This document shows, one piece after another, positions 13,633 through 25,800 of a DNA stretch of 64,000 nt. Position 1 is the stretch's first letter, and every line of letters starts with the position of its first letter. The DNA comes from Aphrocallistes beatrix (taxonomy: Eukaryota; Porifera; Hexactinellida; Sceptrulophora; Aphrocallistidae): positions 186,001 through 250,000 of the forward strand of contig OY725501.1 of assembly GCA_963281255.1 (NCBI GenBank). The letters are read 5' to 3'. The position numbers and the translations under genes were made by a program. The notes under the pieces were generated by a model, which saw only the letters and a list, made by a program, of their open reading frames with translations, had not been told where the DNA came from and searched no databases.

Positions 13633-14310
13633 TGAAATACAAATGACGATTATCTTAATTTATAAGCTCTTAATTAGAAACTATTAAATCTGAATTAAAT
13701 CCCTACTATAGTTACCTTATTTCTCTGACGGGACGAGTTAAGATAATTTCTGGTTCGTCAAAGAAATTTGGTCTCTAATTTTTTGTATGTGACTATTACA
13801 ATACGTAATTTAATTTGGTATAGTACAGGTCAGTTTATTTTTTGCAGTAAACAGCTGTTGCATTTTATAATTATCCTTGCCTTTATCAAAATTCTAATTG
13901 CACCAATTTGTATTTATGTAAGATTCTGACATTGCTGTCGAAAGCTCAAAAAAGTGTTAAGGCCATTGCCATTATGTTTATCAAAAGTGACAAGGTTCAT
14001 CCACTTTATATCAGTCGCACCGCTTCCTAATATGAAGGCCATGCATAACTCGACCGTTTAGGAAGGAAGATATCTGAAATTTAGTATGCCACAACTCGTT
14101 AAATATGGTAGAATTAAGTGGTTTCAAATATCAGTAAACTGGGGATGTTAAAGCATACGATCAGAAATATCATCGTTGCCAACTTTTCTTTTGAACTATT
14201 ATCAAAATCTGTTAATATGCTTAATTTACATTTGAAATATAGAAAATGTTTATCTTAAAAATAACCAGTCATCAATTATTTGAATATACGTATTATCTAT
14301 TATGCCATAC
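13633..14310. other. Recombination junction between locus C and locus B
   Basis: Reading on the minus strand, 14130 to about 13740 matches the F-locus intron just upstream of CTLD-D (33120-33480), in the same relative place after CTLD-C. From about 13705 the sequence matches the 5' flank of other signal-peptide exons. The switch at about 13706-13720 therefore joins the CTLD-C/D intron of one copy to the 5' flank of another and removes the locus B upstream element. No gene lies in this gap. Confidence 0.7.
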
Positions 14311-16262
14311 CTAACTTCTCGCAATAGAAGCAAGATAAAGTCTCTGCCATGTTTAGAGCATTCCATCCTCCATCACTACTTCCATTCATAGATCTCAGAG
14401 AATAATACTTATCTATTGATGTGATCGTAGGAGTCTGTCCTGGATAATTTTTATATGTACTGTTACTACCATCCACCCAGATAATACTCTCATTACCACT
14501 AGTTGATATTTCCAGACCAATCCAACACTGAGTATCATTACCAGCTGCTAGACTGTACAGTGTCTCATCCTCTGCTGCTGATTCTATGCTAGCAAGACTT
14601 CCTCCCCAACCTATGCACTCCTGTAGAGCTGTGTTCCAGGTCACTCCAGGCCATGATGCATAGAAGTATCCAAATACTGGAATTGTCAAAGTTTCATATT
14701 GAACTCCTGAAAATGATTGGACTAATAAATTTCAAAATCAATATAAAGTGAAGTCTCCGAATATCAGATACATTGGGAACATAAATTCGCCCATTTTAGA
14801 GAAATATCCGCTTCTTGGAGAGTGCTTAATTATTCCTTACGTATATGGTAAATTCATTCCATTCCAAGAGGTTTTCCGTTATAGAGGGGCTGCCCAATTT
14901 TTGTAATGCCCGTTTCGGGAGACTCCATTGTGCTTATTATTAAAATTAATTTATATACTATAGTACACTGATACTTCTTCAAAAAGCAGAATAATAATCA
15001 AGAACATTATTAATTATCTATTTAAATTATTGCATTTTTCGGCAGTAATCTTGAGAAAACTACATTAGTCAGGAACAGTAAGTTGACAAAAGTTACTGGT
15101 ATTCTTCAGAATAAATGATTAGAATCTTCCGTTAGTTTAGTAGTAGGATTTTTAGATTTTTGTATTATTTAGTATCGATGTGATTTGTCGAAAAATTGAA
15201 ATTTTCAACTTACCTGGAATTAAAACAGTAGTTTGAATCCTTTTGCAGATGTAGCAATTGAGTAGTATGGAAGTACTGCAATCAGTGTTAAACCAATTAC
15301 TAGTTCCTTCGTAATTCCATCTTATACAGCTAGGAGTAGATAAAGTTGTTTGTGTACCTTCCCATCTTGTATAACTAAAAGTATTCCCATCATTCCAGGT
15401 TGTGATTAAATTAACAGTTGTGTACTTTCCAGCCCAGCAATTAAATGTTATAAATGGTGTTCTCTGAAAAATCAACAAATTCTCTGCTTCAGAAGTAACA
15501 CTAGCCAGGTTACCTCTCCACTCTTCACAGCTTGATTGAGCATCATCCCAGTTGATTCCAGCATCTCTCCGAAAGCTTCGATAACAGAAGCCATCATTCG
15601 TGAAAGCACATCCTCTGGAGTTAGCTATACGAATGAATATGGAATTAATGGAATATAATTAGCAGATTATGAATTTATTGAGAAGCAGTGGTTAGATAAA
15701 TTATTGGGAAGAGAGAAATGAAATATGTAGATTGTATACCTAACTTTCTACACAAATAGCAATTTGTGTTTTCATCAAAGTTTGCGTCATCCCATCCTTC
15801 TTCCAAAGAATATCCGTTATTGGGTCTAAGCTTCATGTAACGCCTAGTGATTGAACCGGAAGTAAACTTCCTGTACAAACTGTTACTGCCATCTTCCCAG
15901 GCGTATCCCTGTGGCCCCTTTATAAGATTAGGGTTTGGATGTCTATTCAAACCAATCCAACATTGAAAATGAGTGGCATTCGTTAAACTGAATAATTGAG
16001 CATCTTCTTCATGTGAGTTGATACTTGCTATGTTTCCTCCCCAACTTATACAGTTATCAACTGCAGTTAATTGATCGAATGCATTGGTTGAAGCAGAAAA
16101 GATCGCGAAGATTGTACTATTGTATACTAATTCTCGATCTGGATCTAAATATGAAATGTTTTATTAAAATGATTACATATTAATATTAAGTTTTCATTGT
16201 CCCAACTTACCTATCCCGTACACAGAATGGAACAATAAAAAAACGAATATATTGATGAACAT
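14311..16262 (-). CDS. Locus C: signal peptide plus three CTLDs, no membrane or PTP exons (likely 5' half of a C+B gene)
   Basis: Exons in coding order: signal peptide 16211-16262 (MFINIFVFLLFHSVYGIG), CTLD-A 15740-16144, CTLD-B 15214-15624, CTLD-C 14311-14706. All are open and phase 1, with a normal donor (GTATGG) after CTLD-C. No Ig, transmembrane or PTP exon follows before the defective locus B signal-peptide exon. The conserved upstream element is present at 16374-16386. Either the transcript splices on into locus B, making a receptor with the CTLD A-B-C set twice, or a secreted three-CTLD product is made by reading into the intron, or the locus is a truncated copy. I favour the first because the frame and splice sites fit and B lacks its own start. 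The 14707-15213 intron carries a small inverted-repeat element. Confidence 0.8.
14748..14927. mobile_element. Short inverted-repeat element with GAAGTCTCC termini
   Basis: Ends read GTGAAGTCTCCGAA and, on the other strand, GGAGTCTCCCGAA. A related element sits in the same B-C intron of locus G (43716-43884) and locus D (20474-21210), so it was present before the loci duplicated. Non-coding; class not determined. Confidence 0.5.
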
Positions 16263-16687
16263 TGAGATACAAATGACAATAATCATGGAAGTCTTAATTA
16301 GAAACTCTGAAAATCTGAATTAAATCCCTACTCACAAGCACATATAGTTTTCCAAACACAGGATAGATTACAGTGAAATACGATGCGCCCAATATCTATC
16401 TTTGAACCATGCATTCATTAGGAGTGAATTGCTCCTAAAGCATCAGTTGTCTTAAATTTCAACGATGTAAGTATCTCATATACTAAAGTGTAACTAAAAT
16501 TGTTCGGGAACTTAAAAGTATTCAACTGCAAATCCAACAAACATATAGTACATATATAGCATTCTATAGTCACATTTCTGAACTCAAAATACGTGCATTG
16601 CACTTATATATGCCGAAGTTTCTAAAATATAATACACTCATAAATTCAAGTTTCTCAAGTAGAACTCTTGTACTTCTTCTCTTTCAT
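16263..16687. other. Spacer between locus D 3' end and locus C start
   Basis: 425 bp holding the D 3' end and the C promoter region. It is clearly homologous to the spacer at 5737-6164, including the CACAAGCACATATAGT block and the conserved upstream element. No coding sequence. Confidence 0.65.
16374..16386 (-). promoter_or_regulatory. Conserved upstream element, locus C
   Basis: GCATCGTATTTCA on the minus strand, 111 bp upstream of the locus C ATG. Preceded by GATATTGGGC, closely like the GATATTGGTC in front of the locus G copy, so conservation extends past the core. Confidence 0.55.
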
Positions 16688-19600
16688 CTACAGATGGACT
16701 GAGCAGTACTCGTTGAGCAAAGAATAGCAAGTTGTATAGCAGGCCTAAAGTAAAATTAATATACTTAATAATCCACCATTGTCACATAACGTTTATTATG
16801 AATCTAACATGGGTATAATTTAGTAAATTGATCAATATTAATTGCCTACACTACATTATTTTTTCGACTTCGCAGGGTGGCTCATTTGGATACTTAGTTA
16901 GTGTTAGGCAGTGTACATATAAGTCTGCAAAGTGCCTTTGTTCACTTATAAAAGTGAAGTAATGGAATTTGATGGAAAAACTAGATTGTGCACACAAAAT
17001 GAAAAGGGAAAAATTTGGCATAAATAAGATCGTAAATTTCTCAAGGTCGAGCACATGAAAACACAATTAAGATTTGATAACATTACTGGCATAAAATGCC
17101 AATATAGTACATGCTTACCAGGGTAGGGATAACATGCATTCTAGCTCTTCGAAGTTTCTTCACGTTATTGAAGATGTTAATGACTTTTGTAGCATGCATT
17201 TCCTCAATAGCGTTATGTACTGTCATTAGAACGCCTGTCTTAGATATTCCATTTTCACAATGGATGATGATAGGTTTAGAGGGTATGTCTTGTTTCTGCT
17301 TGATGATTCTAGTCAATAAACTCACTGCACAATTAAAATCGACAAGTGTAGAATCTTCGTTCCAAATCGGAGATATGCACTGAATAAATGAATGCTCCTT
17401 ATTTTCAAAGGAATTTTGCAAAGTCATCTCATTTTTGATGAATGCACTGGTTTCAGTTGAATTTTCTAATTTGCAAACGAATTTTTCACATTCGAACTCT
17501 TCATCTGAGTTTTTAGGCCAATAACACACTCGATGTGATACTCCTCCGATAATTTGAGCTTTTTCCTTTCTCGTTGTTAGCATTACAACCATGCTGGCTT
17601 CAGTCTGGTATATCATATGGAGAAAGTCCCTCAACGTAGCCTTAGAAGGATGCATAGTTGCAATAAACTGGTGCTGATTTATCCAACTAGCATTGATGTA
17701 ATCGCAGTCAAAGTTGGGAGAGATTAGCACTACTCTGTTTTCATCATATGGGAATATGTCCTTATGTGTGTTTTTGGTTTTATTTTCAGGTTTGGTTGCT
17801 TCTACAAATGACAGTTCAGACATTTCCTTACATTCCGCATTTAATTTTTGAAACTCTTTGTAAAAGATAGAGTCTTTCCCAAGTCCTGATTTAGCGTATT
17901 TTGCATAAGTTTTTGAAAATTCTTTCACCGAGATTTTCGTTATCGCAATTGGGATGTTTTCAGCTGCAGAATGCATCTTTGTGTAATAAAGAGAAGAATC
18001 GGTTTCTGTTGAACACTTTGGCTCTCCAAGATTGGAATTAAATGGGCTTGACTTTTTTTCATCATATATATTTGTATATTTTGGCATTTCTTCACCTTGG
18101 AGTGGTACTAAAGCACTTTCATCTATTGTCATATATCCTAAAACAATATCTTGGTCATTTGGGGAAATTTCTTCATACGCTATGAGTTCTGTCTGGTCAG
18201 AAAAATTATCATGATTATTTGTTGACCTCTTTTGATTATTCGGAGTATTTTTGCTACCAGGTTCAATTTTAGCCTCTGTTCCGAATCGAGTTTCGGAGAA
18301 GTTTTTATTGGATGAAGTGTCTTTAGATCCAGCAATAGCGGAATAATGAGACTCTTCTATTGAAGGTTCGATCTGTAAATTAATATATGGCGAAGACGAT
18401 TTGCTTTGATTTACTCCCAAAGCTGATTTAGATTCTGTATTATCATTGGAGAATATTTTAGCTGAAAACTGATTGCTTTTGCGTCGCTTCACATACCAAC
18501 AAATGATAACAGCCACTAATGTAATTATTACCAGAAATATTACTATGATTATTATTGGTAAAATGATTATGATGGGGTTAGAATTGTCAGCTAGTGTTTC
18601 GTTAGACGGCGGAGAGATTGTTTGGGTTGTTAGTATCATTAGTGTGGAATTTGGTGGAGGAAAGGAAAGAACATTTATCAAGATTAGAGCTGTCGTGTAG
18701 CTATTACCTGTTTGTGTAGTTCTAGATAGTGAGTATATGCCTGCATCATCTGAATGCAGTACATTTATTGTGTAAATAGAATTGTTTACCATCCTGATTG
18801 TAGAATTAGTATATACAATCCTCCAGATGCATTCTTGAAGACTACATGTGAACATAACATCTGAAGTTGGTAGTTGGATATTGATTGGTACTGGAGTAGG
18901 GAAAGAAGGATTACTTTCATCACTGAAATTTGTTTGGGAACCATCATAACTAAGAGTGACTGTTGTAGTATCTAGAAAAGTAATATCAATATCAATATCA
19001 CTAAATGAAAAAAATTAGTTTCAGAATTTAAGTACCTCTAACAGAAAGTTCAGTTCGTCCCAAAATCATTGCAGGACTATTACGATAGAAACATGTCAAA
19101 GTGTGTTGCCCTGCTCCTACATCTGAGAATAATAAACTCATTGGAAAGGGGTTTGTAAATTCAGGATTGAAAGTCAGAATTTCTCCTTCCATCACATTAT
19201 CTGTTGTCCAACGTATGAAACTGTCTGGAATTGATGCATTAGTATAGTACAGAACTGCAGGAGATCCACTTGTGTATGAAAGAGGCTCATTAAAATTGAA
19301 GACTTGAACTATTAAAATATGTATAGAGTTTAAGACAATTTAAGCAAAGACAATCTAGTTAACTAACACTTACCTATTGTGTCTCTGCGTGCAACAAAGA
19401 TTGTATAAGTTTCACTCTCATCTACTTCACAAGTGAGATAAATCGGTGTTGTGACATTTATAATGTTGATATTGTATCTGGTAACACCAACACCTGCTGT
19501 TAGCTGTATTTTAACCGAATTTAGTTCAGAGTGAGTATACCACTCTACCAAAGTGGCACCATTAGGTCCTACGCATAATACTGTCGTAATCATCTCTGTT

Positions 19601-21054
19601 ATGAAGAGGCTCGATCCATTTGGTAGAAAGTCTGATGCAGATGTTGTATCATTAGTAATGAAGATACCTACAAAAACTTAAATTTATATCGGAGTTCCTG
19701 ATGCCTAACAAATTAGAAATAAAAGATGCGACGTCAAATATAATTACTAGTAATTAAGGCTATCTACATTGTTAAATGTCTACAAAATATTGGTGAGACC
19801 ATATACCTACATTGTTAGGAATGTTTGAGGCAAAGTAGTATAATTTTGTCAATAAATACACAACAATGCTGACATAAAACATCGTGTCAATAAAAGCGCA
19901 TTACAGAGAGGAATTTATTTATCACATCAAATATAAGAAAAATAATATTTGGCGTTATTACGTGTCAAATGTCTTTAAACTTATAAAATCGGATAAATTT
20001 CCCAATTTTATTGAAAGATTACATTATTAGTTACATACCTAGCCTCTCGCAATAGAAGCAAGATAAAGTCTCTGCCATGTTTAGAGCATTCCATCCTCCA
20101 CCACTTCCTCCATTCATAGATCTCAGAGAATAATACTTATCTATTGATGTGATGGTAGGAGTCTGTCCTGGATAGTTTCTATATGAACTGTCACTACCAT
20201 CTACCCAGATGATATTCTCACTACCACGAGTTGATATTTCCAGACCAATCCAACACTGAGTATCATTACCAGCTGCTAGACTATACAGTATCTCATCCTC
20301 TGCTGCTGATTCTATGCTAGCAAGACTTCCTCCCCAACCTATGCACTCCTGTAGAGCTGTGTTCCAGGTCACTCCAGGCCATGATGCGTAAAAGTAACCA
20401 GATACTGAAATGCTCAAAGTTTCATATTGAACTCCTGAGAAAAATGGACTGATAAATTTCAGAATCAATATAAAGTGAAGTCTCTGAACAGCAGACACAT
20501 TAGGAACATGGTTTTGTCGGTTTTAGAGAGATTTTTGCTTTTCGAAGAGTGCTTAATTATAACAAGCGCGCTTCGCTTGCTTGTGCTGCGCGGCTGGCGG
20601 ACACTTTGTGTCTGCCGGAGGCTCCCTTCGGTCGCCTGGGTTCACATTGGTTAATTATAAGGGAGATAACATATCTAAATATGTCCATCTTAGTGTTAAA
20701 ATCGATTTCACTCGAAAAATCACCAAATTTGTCAATTTTAAAATTTTTGATGCGTAATGATGACGTCATAACAAAGTGATGAGTCATCATTTTTTGATGA
20801 AAGTCTCATCATATGTGAGATATGTTAGTATACAGATTCTATTAAAATTTCAGCCTTCTATCTCCAATAATGGCTGAGTTATGCCCGAATAACTGTGTTG
20901 CTTAACTTTTAAAAATGTGACAATGACGTCATAATTCCATGATGAGTCGACATTTTGCTATGAACTCAGAACTTACTGGAGCCATAGCCAAAAGACTCCC
21001 ACATGCCAAAAATCAGCCTTCTGCACCCGGCAGTTTCTTCAATCAATTCGTAAC

Positions 21055-21099
<45 letters not shown>

Positions 21100-22415
21100 A
21101 ATATTAATCGAGTTTTAATAGTAAGGATGGTAATTTCATCCCGTTCCAAGAGGTTTTCCGTTATAGAGAAGCTGCCCAATTTTTGCAGTACCTGTTTTGG
21201 GAGACTCCACTGTAGTTAATATTAAAATTAATTTATATACTATAGTACATTGATACTTCTTCAAAAAGCAGAATGATAATTAAGAACATGATCAATTATT
21301 TATTTAAATTACTGCATTTTTCAGCAGTAATCATGGGAAAACTACACTAGTCAGGGACTGTAAGTTGACAAAAGTTAAAGTTTTGTAAATGGGTATTAGA
21401 CTAAATGATCGGAATTTTCCGTTAGTTTATAAAGATGTTAAGAATTTAATATCATTTATCATTTAATTAAATTCTCAACTTACCTGGAATTGAGACAGTA
21501 GTTTGAATCCTTTTGCAAATGTAGCAATTGAGTAGTGTGGAAGTACTGCAATCAGTGTTAAACCATCTACTAGTTCCTTCGTAATTCCATCGTATACAGC
21601 TAGGAGTAGATAAAGTTGTTTGTACACCTTCCCATCTTGTATAACTAAAAGTATTCCCATCATTCCAGGTTGTGATTTCATTAGCAGTTGTGTACTTTCC
21701 AGCCCAGCAATCAAATGCTATGATTGGTGTTCTCTGAAAAAGCAACAAATTCTCTGCTTCAGAAGTAACACTAGCCAGGTTACCTCTCCACTCTTCACAG
21801 CTTGATTGAGCATCATCCCAGTTGATTCCAGCATCTCTCTGATAGGTTCGATAACAGAAGCCATCATTCGTGAAATCACATCCTCTAGAGTTAGCTATAT
21901 GAATGAATAAGCAGTTAATAGGAATACAATAGCAGATCATGAATTTATTTAGACGCAGTTGGTTAGATATATATTTGAGAAAAGAGAAATGAAATATGTA
22001 GATTGTGTACCTAATTTTCTACACAAATAGCAATTTGTGTTTTGATTGGAGTTTGCGTCATCCCATCTTTCTCCCAGAGAGTATCCATTATCAGGTCTAA
22101 ACTTCATGTAACGCTTAGTGAGTGAACTGGAGTTAAACTTCCTGTACAAACTGTTACTACCATCTTCCCAGCTGTATCCCTGTGACCCCTTTATAAGATT
22201 AGGGTTTAGATGTTCATTTAAACCAATCCAACATTGAAAATGAGTGGTATTCGTTAAACTGAATAATTGAGAATCTTCTTCCTGTGAGTTGATACTTGCT
22301 ATGTTTCCTCCCCAACTTATACAGTTATCAACTGCAGTAAATTGATCGAATGCATTGGTTGAAGCAGTAAAGATCGCGAAAATTGTACTATCATATACTA
22401 ACTCTCGATCTTGAT
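16688..22415 (-). CDS. Locus D: three CTLDs, Ig4-Ig6 and a single inactive-type PTP (likely 3' half of an E+D gene)
   Basis: Exons in coding order: CTLD-A 22011-22415, CTLD-B 21484-21894, CTLD-C 20039-20434, Ig4 19374-19667, Ig5 19036-19308, Ig6-TM-PTP 17119-18971, last exon 16688-16744. CTLD-D, -E, -F and Ig1-Ig3 are absent. The 371-bp intron 19668-20038 matches the Ig3/Ig4 intron of locus A for its first 200 bp or so and then the flank of CTLD-C, so an internal deletion joined the two. All exons are open, phase 1 until the last phase-0 intron. The adjacent signal-peptide exon is frameshifted and has lost its donor, and the upstream element is missing. Splicing from locus E (Ig3 donor) into CTLD-A keeps frame and gives about 2354 residues with CTLDs in the middle of the ectodomain. 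Last intron 16745-17118: nothing seen. Confidence 0.82.
17119..18971 (-). CDS. Locus D exon: Ig6, transmembrane helix, tyrosine motifs, D2-like pseudophosphatase
   Basis: An 1853-bp exon of 617 codons. Order: Ig-like domain (FTCSLQECIWR), Ser/Thr/Pro-rich stalk, hydrophobic helix at about 18480-18575 followed by KRRK, long linker, one PTP domain. The linker carries SPYINL and LGYMTI, both matching the ITIM consensus (S/I/V/L-x-Y-x-x-I/V/L), the shared YMTIDESALVPL block, and YTKM (17974-17985), a YxxM site. The PTP signature is HCENGISKTG (Lys for Arg) and the WPD loop reads SPIWNED, so it is probably not an active phosphatase. ITIM and YxxM assignments are consensus matches only. Confidence 0.87.
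20474..21210. mobile_element. GAAGTCTCC inverted-repeat element, interrupted by a second insertion
   Basis: Outer ends (GTGAAGTCTCTGAAC and GGAGTCTCCCAAAAC on the other strand) match the element in the same intron of locus C. Between them lies the unrelated repeat 20561-21124. Locus C gives the uninterrupted form, so the order of insertion is clear. Confidence 0.55.
20561..21124. mobile_element. Dispersed element with CRE-like sites and a (TA)n end, in locus D
   Basis: Starts with a GC-rich self-complementary block, carries two TGACGTCA palindromes and a TGATGAGTCATCA block, then a (TA)n tract at about 21057-21097, and ends near ATTAATCGAGTTTTAATAGT. Locus C has the empty site. The copy at 53234-53792 shows that complete elements have inverted termini; this copy lacks the left terminus. 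Confidence 0.65.
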
Positions 22416-22843
22416 CTATATTATAAATGTTTATTAAATCATTTGAAGCAATAATTCCAAATTTAGAATTAACCTAATTAATTTCCTACGTACATTTTCT
22501 ATTAATAAAATACAATAATACAATCGTAAATAACTTAATGACTTTAAGGAATACAATTTGAGAAAAATCTTCATCTTTAATTCTCAACATTAAGTTAGAA
22601 ATTTTGACTGCTGCAGTCAATTTCCTACTCACATTCACATACAACTAAATAGAACAGGAAAGATCACGCATCACTAATCTGCCAATACCGACATGTAAAA
22701 TGACACTGGTCAGAATATGACGTTAATAATATAGTTCTAATTATCTTACGAATTTTCTTGTAAAATGCACAGAATCGACAGATTGAGTATCAATTATGCA
22801 AATACGGCATATTCGAATTATGCTTAGTTAGCCGTCAAAGTAC
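22416..22843. other. Junction between locus E and locus D
   Basis: 428 bp between the last recognisable exon of E (Ig3) and the first good exon of D. It holds the broken D signal-peptide exon and about 100 bp of decayed upstream flank, in which the conserved element cannot be found. The E side does not resemble the intron after Ig3 in locus A, which places a breakpoint at or very near the end of the E Ig3 exon. Confidence 0.6.
22495..22574 (-). pseudogene. Degenerate signal-peptide exon of locus D
   Basis: Aligns with the locus E signal-peptide exon (28096-28177) from its ATG at 22572-22574, but one base is missing in the middle, and the donor region reads ATAGAAAATG where E has a GT donor. 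It cannot supply an in-frame signal peptide to locus D. Confidence 0.7.
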
Positions 22844-25800
22844 CTGGAAAACCTTGGGCAGCGATGTTTATTTGGAAAGCAGTAACTTCCACTCCATCCC
22901 AGTTGTAGAGATAGAACGTATACAGTCCTGTATACTGTTGTAAGAGATATGGATGTGTTACTGAGGAACCTGCTTGATAAGTTCCATCTGGAAGTTTCCA
23001 TCTTCCTTCTATGTTACTGGAAATTGCAAAGTTTTGTGGGAGTCCTTGATATGAGAATTGGATAGTGTTTGGATAGACTTGTGTATAAGTCTGACTAACT
23101 GATGGATTGTAGGTAACTGTAAGTCTAGGTTCTAGAAATAAACACTCAATGTCAATGAACAAATCTGAAGATCTGAAAAATTGGTTAAAATAACATACCT
23201 CGAACTATTAACGATATAGATAATATATCAGTGCCAAAGACTTCACAAACGTAGTTTAAGCTTGAACTGGGCAAACTTGATGCTAGGATGGGATTATTCT
23301 TGGTTAATATAGTACCTAATCTCCATCTATAATTAATGAGGTCTATACTGTTATTCATAGGGACACATAGTAGCAAGATGTCTGTTCGATCGATTCCTAT
23401 TGTATAGTTATATGTACGTCCTTCTTCGGCGACTAAAATAATTAGAATTTAATAAATCTGAATATTGATATGCATAATATTTATTGCATTGAAGACAATA
23501 CCTGTAGTTATTGAAAGGTCAAACACTCCAACTGTATAAACCGATGAAGTCCCATCCTGTTTCTGAATTCTACACTGATAGAATCCTTGTTGAGAATTGG
23601 TTACAGAGATAAAAGTAATTCCAGGTTGAGATTCAAAATTGGTGGGATTTACTGTATTATTCATCGATAGGTCGTTGTTCTGAGAATAAATCCAATTGGT
23701 GGAGCTAGAACTAGGATTGATAACATCTCCACAAATTAGCGTGACACTCCGATACAATATTGTGTTGACTTTCAGTTCTTTAAATCCAAAATTCCCATTG
23801 ATTAGTTCTCCAAATAGCTCTCCTAAATCTGAAAGTATATAACTAAATATACATATATTTCCGAAAAGCTAGTAAAGTTCGGACAATAACGTTTGGTGAG
23901 GAAGGATAAGGGCTTGCACCAAATCAATGCAAATTTTGAAATTAATTTAAATGATGCATTTAGAGAGTCCCGGATTAGGATCATTAACATGTCAAAATAA
24001 GAAGCGTACCTCAAAGAATACATTAAAACCTAATATAACAAACACTCTAGTAGTATCTGAAAGTTGGTAAATATTATACTATGAAATACTGAATCATGAT
24101 TTGAAATGCACAAATTCCACAAATCACCATGATTATCAGCATATTATAAGCATTATTTAAAATTTTGAACTAAAATAGATGAACACAAACCTGGGTTGAA
24201 TTGTGCATTGCTACTCCTCTTGCATATGTAACTATCTGCTAAACCGCTGCAATTGTAATTATTCCATTCATTCATTCCTGTGACTTTATTCCTTGCACAG
24301 TCATCAGTGTTTGCAATGTTATTAGGAGCTCCGCTAGTCCACATATCATAGTTGAACATCTCTCCATCAATCCAATAATAAGCTCCATTATTCATATTTG
24401 TATTGATTAATCCAATCCAGCAGTCATCAGCTCTATAAGGTGTCCTCAAGAACAGCAATGTATTCTCATCTTCAGATGTGATACTAGCTAGATTACCTCC
24501 CCACATCACACAGTTTGATTGAGCATCATACCAGTTTATAGTTGGGTAGACTAATAGGAACGTTCGATAGCAGAAACCATCATTTGTAAACTGACACTCT
24601 CTGATGTTGACTAAAATTGTAGATTTTTATTATAAATTTGATTGTAAAAAAAGGTTTGCCAAACTTTTCATGGAATCAATATACGTGCATAACATACCTG
24701 GCCTTTGGCATATGAAGCAGGAAAGAGTCTCAAGTCGGTTGTATCCTTTCCATCCACTTGTTTTATTTCCATTCCTTGCTCTCAATGAGTAGTGCTCTGT
24801 AATCTGATCATTGATTGGAGTCTGTCCTGGATAATTTCTATATGTACTCACACTACCATCTGCCCAGATACTCGTCTCATTACCACGAGTTCTCTTCTCC
24901 AGACCAATCCAACACTCAACATCATCACTAACTGCTAAGTCATATAGTAACTGATCTACTTCTGCTGAGTCTATGGTTGCAAGGTTTCCTCCTGTATTTA
25001 TGCAAAAGAACAATTGTGCAGTGCCAAAGAACACACCTGCTCTGTGAGTTGTATAGTAACTGAAAATAGAACCGTTCACTGTGATTTCTCCCTTCATTTC
25101 TAAATGCGTATAATATATCATTAAGAACTTTGTGATTATTTAACAACAACAATTATTCTATTTGATTTTATTATGTACATTTAAAATCATTGAAGATTTT
25201 CAGATATTTTTGTTGATTTCAAGATTTAAATTTAGTTTGTTTATTAACTTACCTGGATTTCGTTGAATATCTATGCCTCTTTCACAAATATAACATTTTG
25301 CTAGATCGCTGCAGTCTAAATTTTCCCATTCATTATTTCCTTCAATCTTAGATTGAGTACAGTCCGCAGTAGGGTTGCTATTAGGAATACCTCCAGCCCA
25401 GTTATTATAATTAAACTGTTCTCCATCAATCCACTGGAATACTCCATTATTATTCACATCAGTCAATCCAATCCAGCAGTTAATTGCTGAATAAGGAGTT
25501 CCGAGGAATAAGAAATTATTTTCCTGTTGAGAAGTAATGCTAGCTAAGTCACCTCCCCAACTCATACAGTTTGATTGAGAATCATTCCAGTTGAGTTCAG
25601 TGTTTGTTTCAAAAGTTCTGTAACAAGATCCATTGTAGGTAAGGTCACATCCTCTTTGATTTGCTATTAAGATTTAGAAGTAAATTTGACATAATTCTGG
25701 ATTCTAATTAATTTAATTAGGAAAGATTTGTAAAAATTAAGAGTATATTTCTGATATAGTATGTCTTAGAAATAAATATTGCATGTTAAATTGTTAGCAA

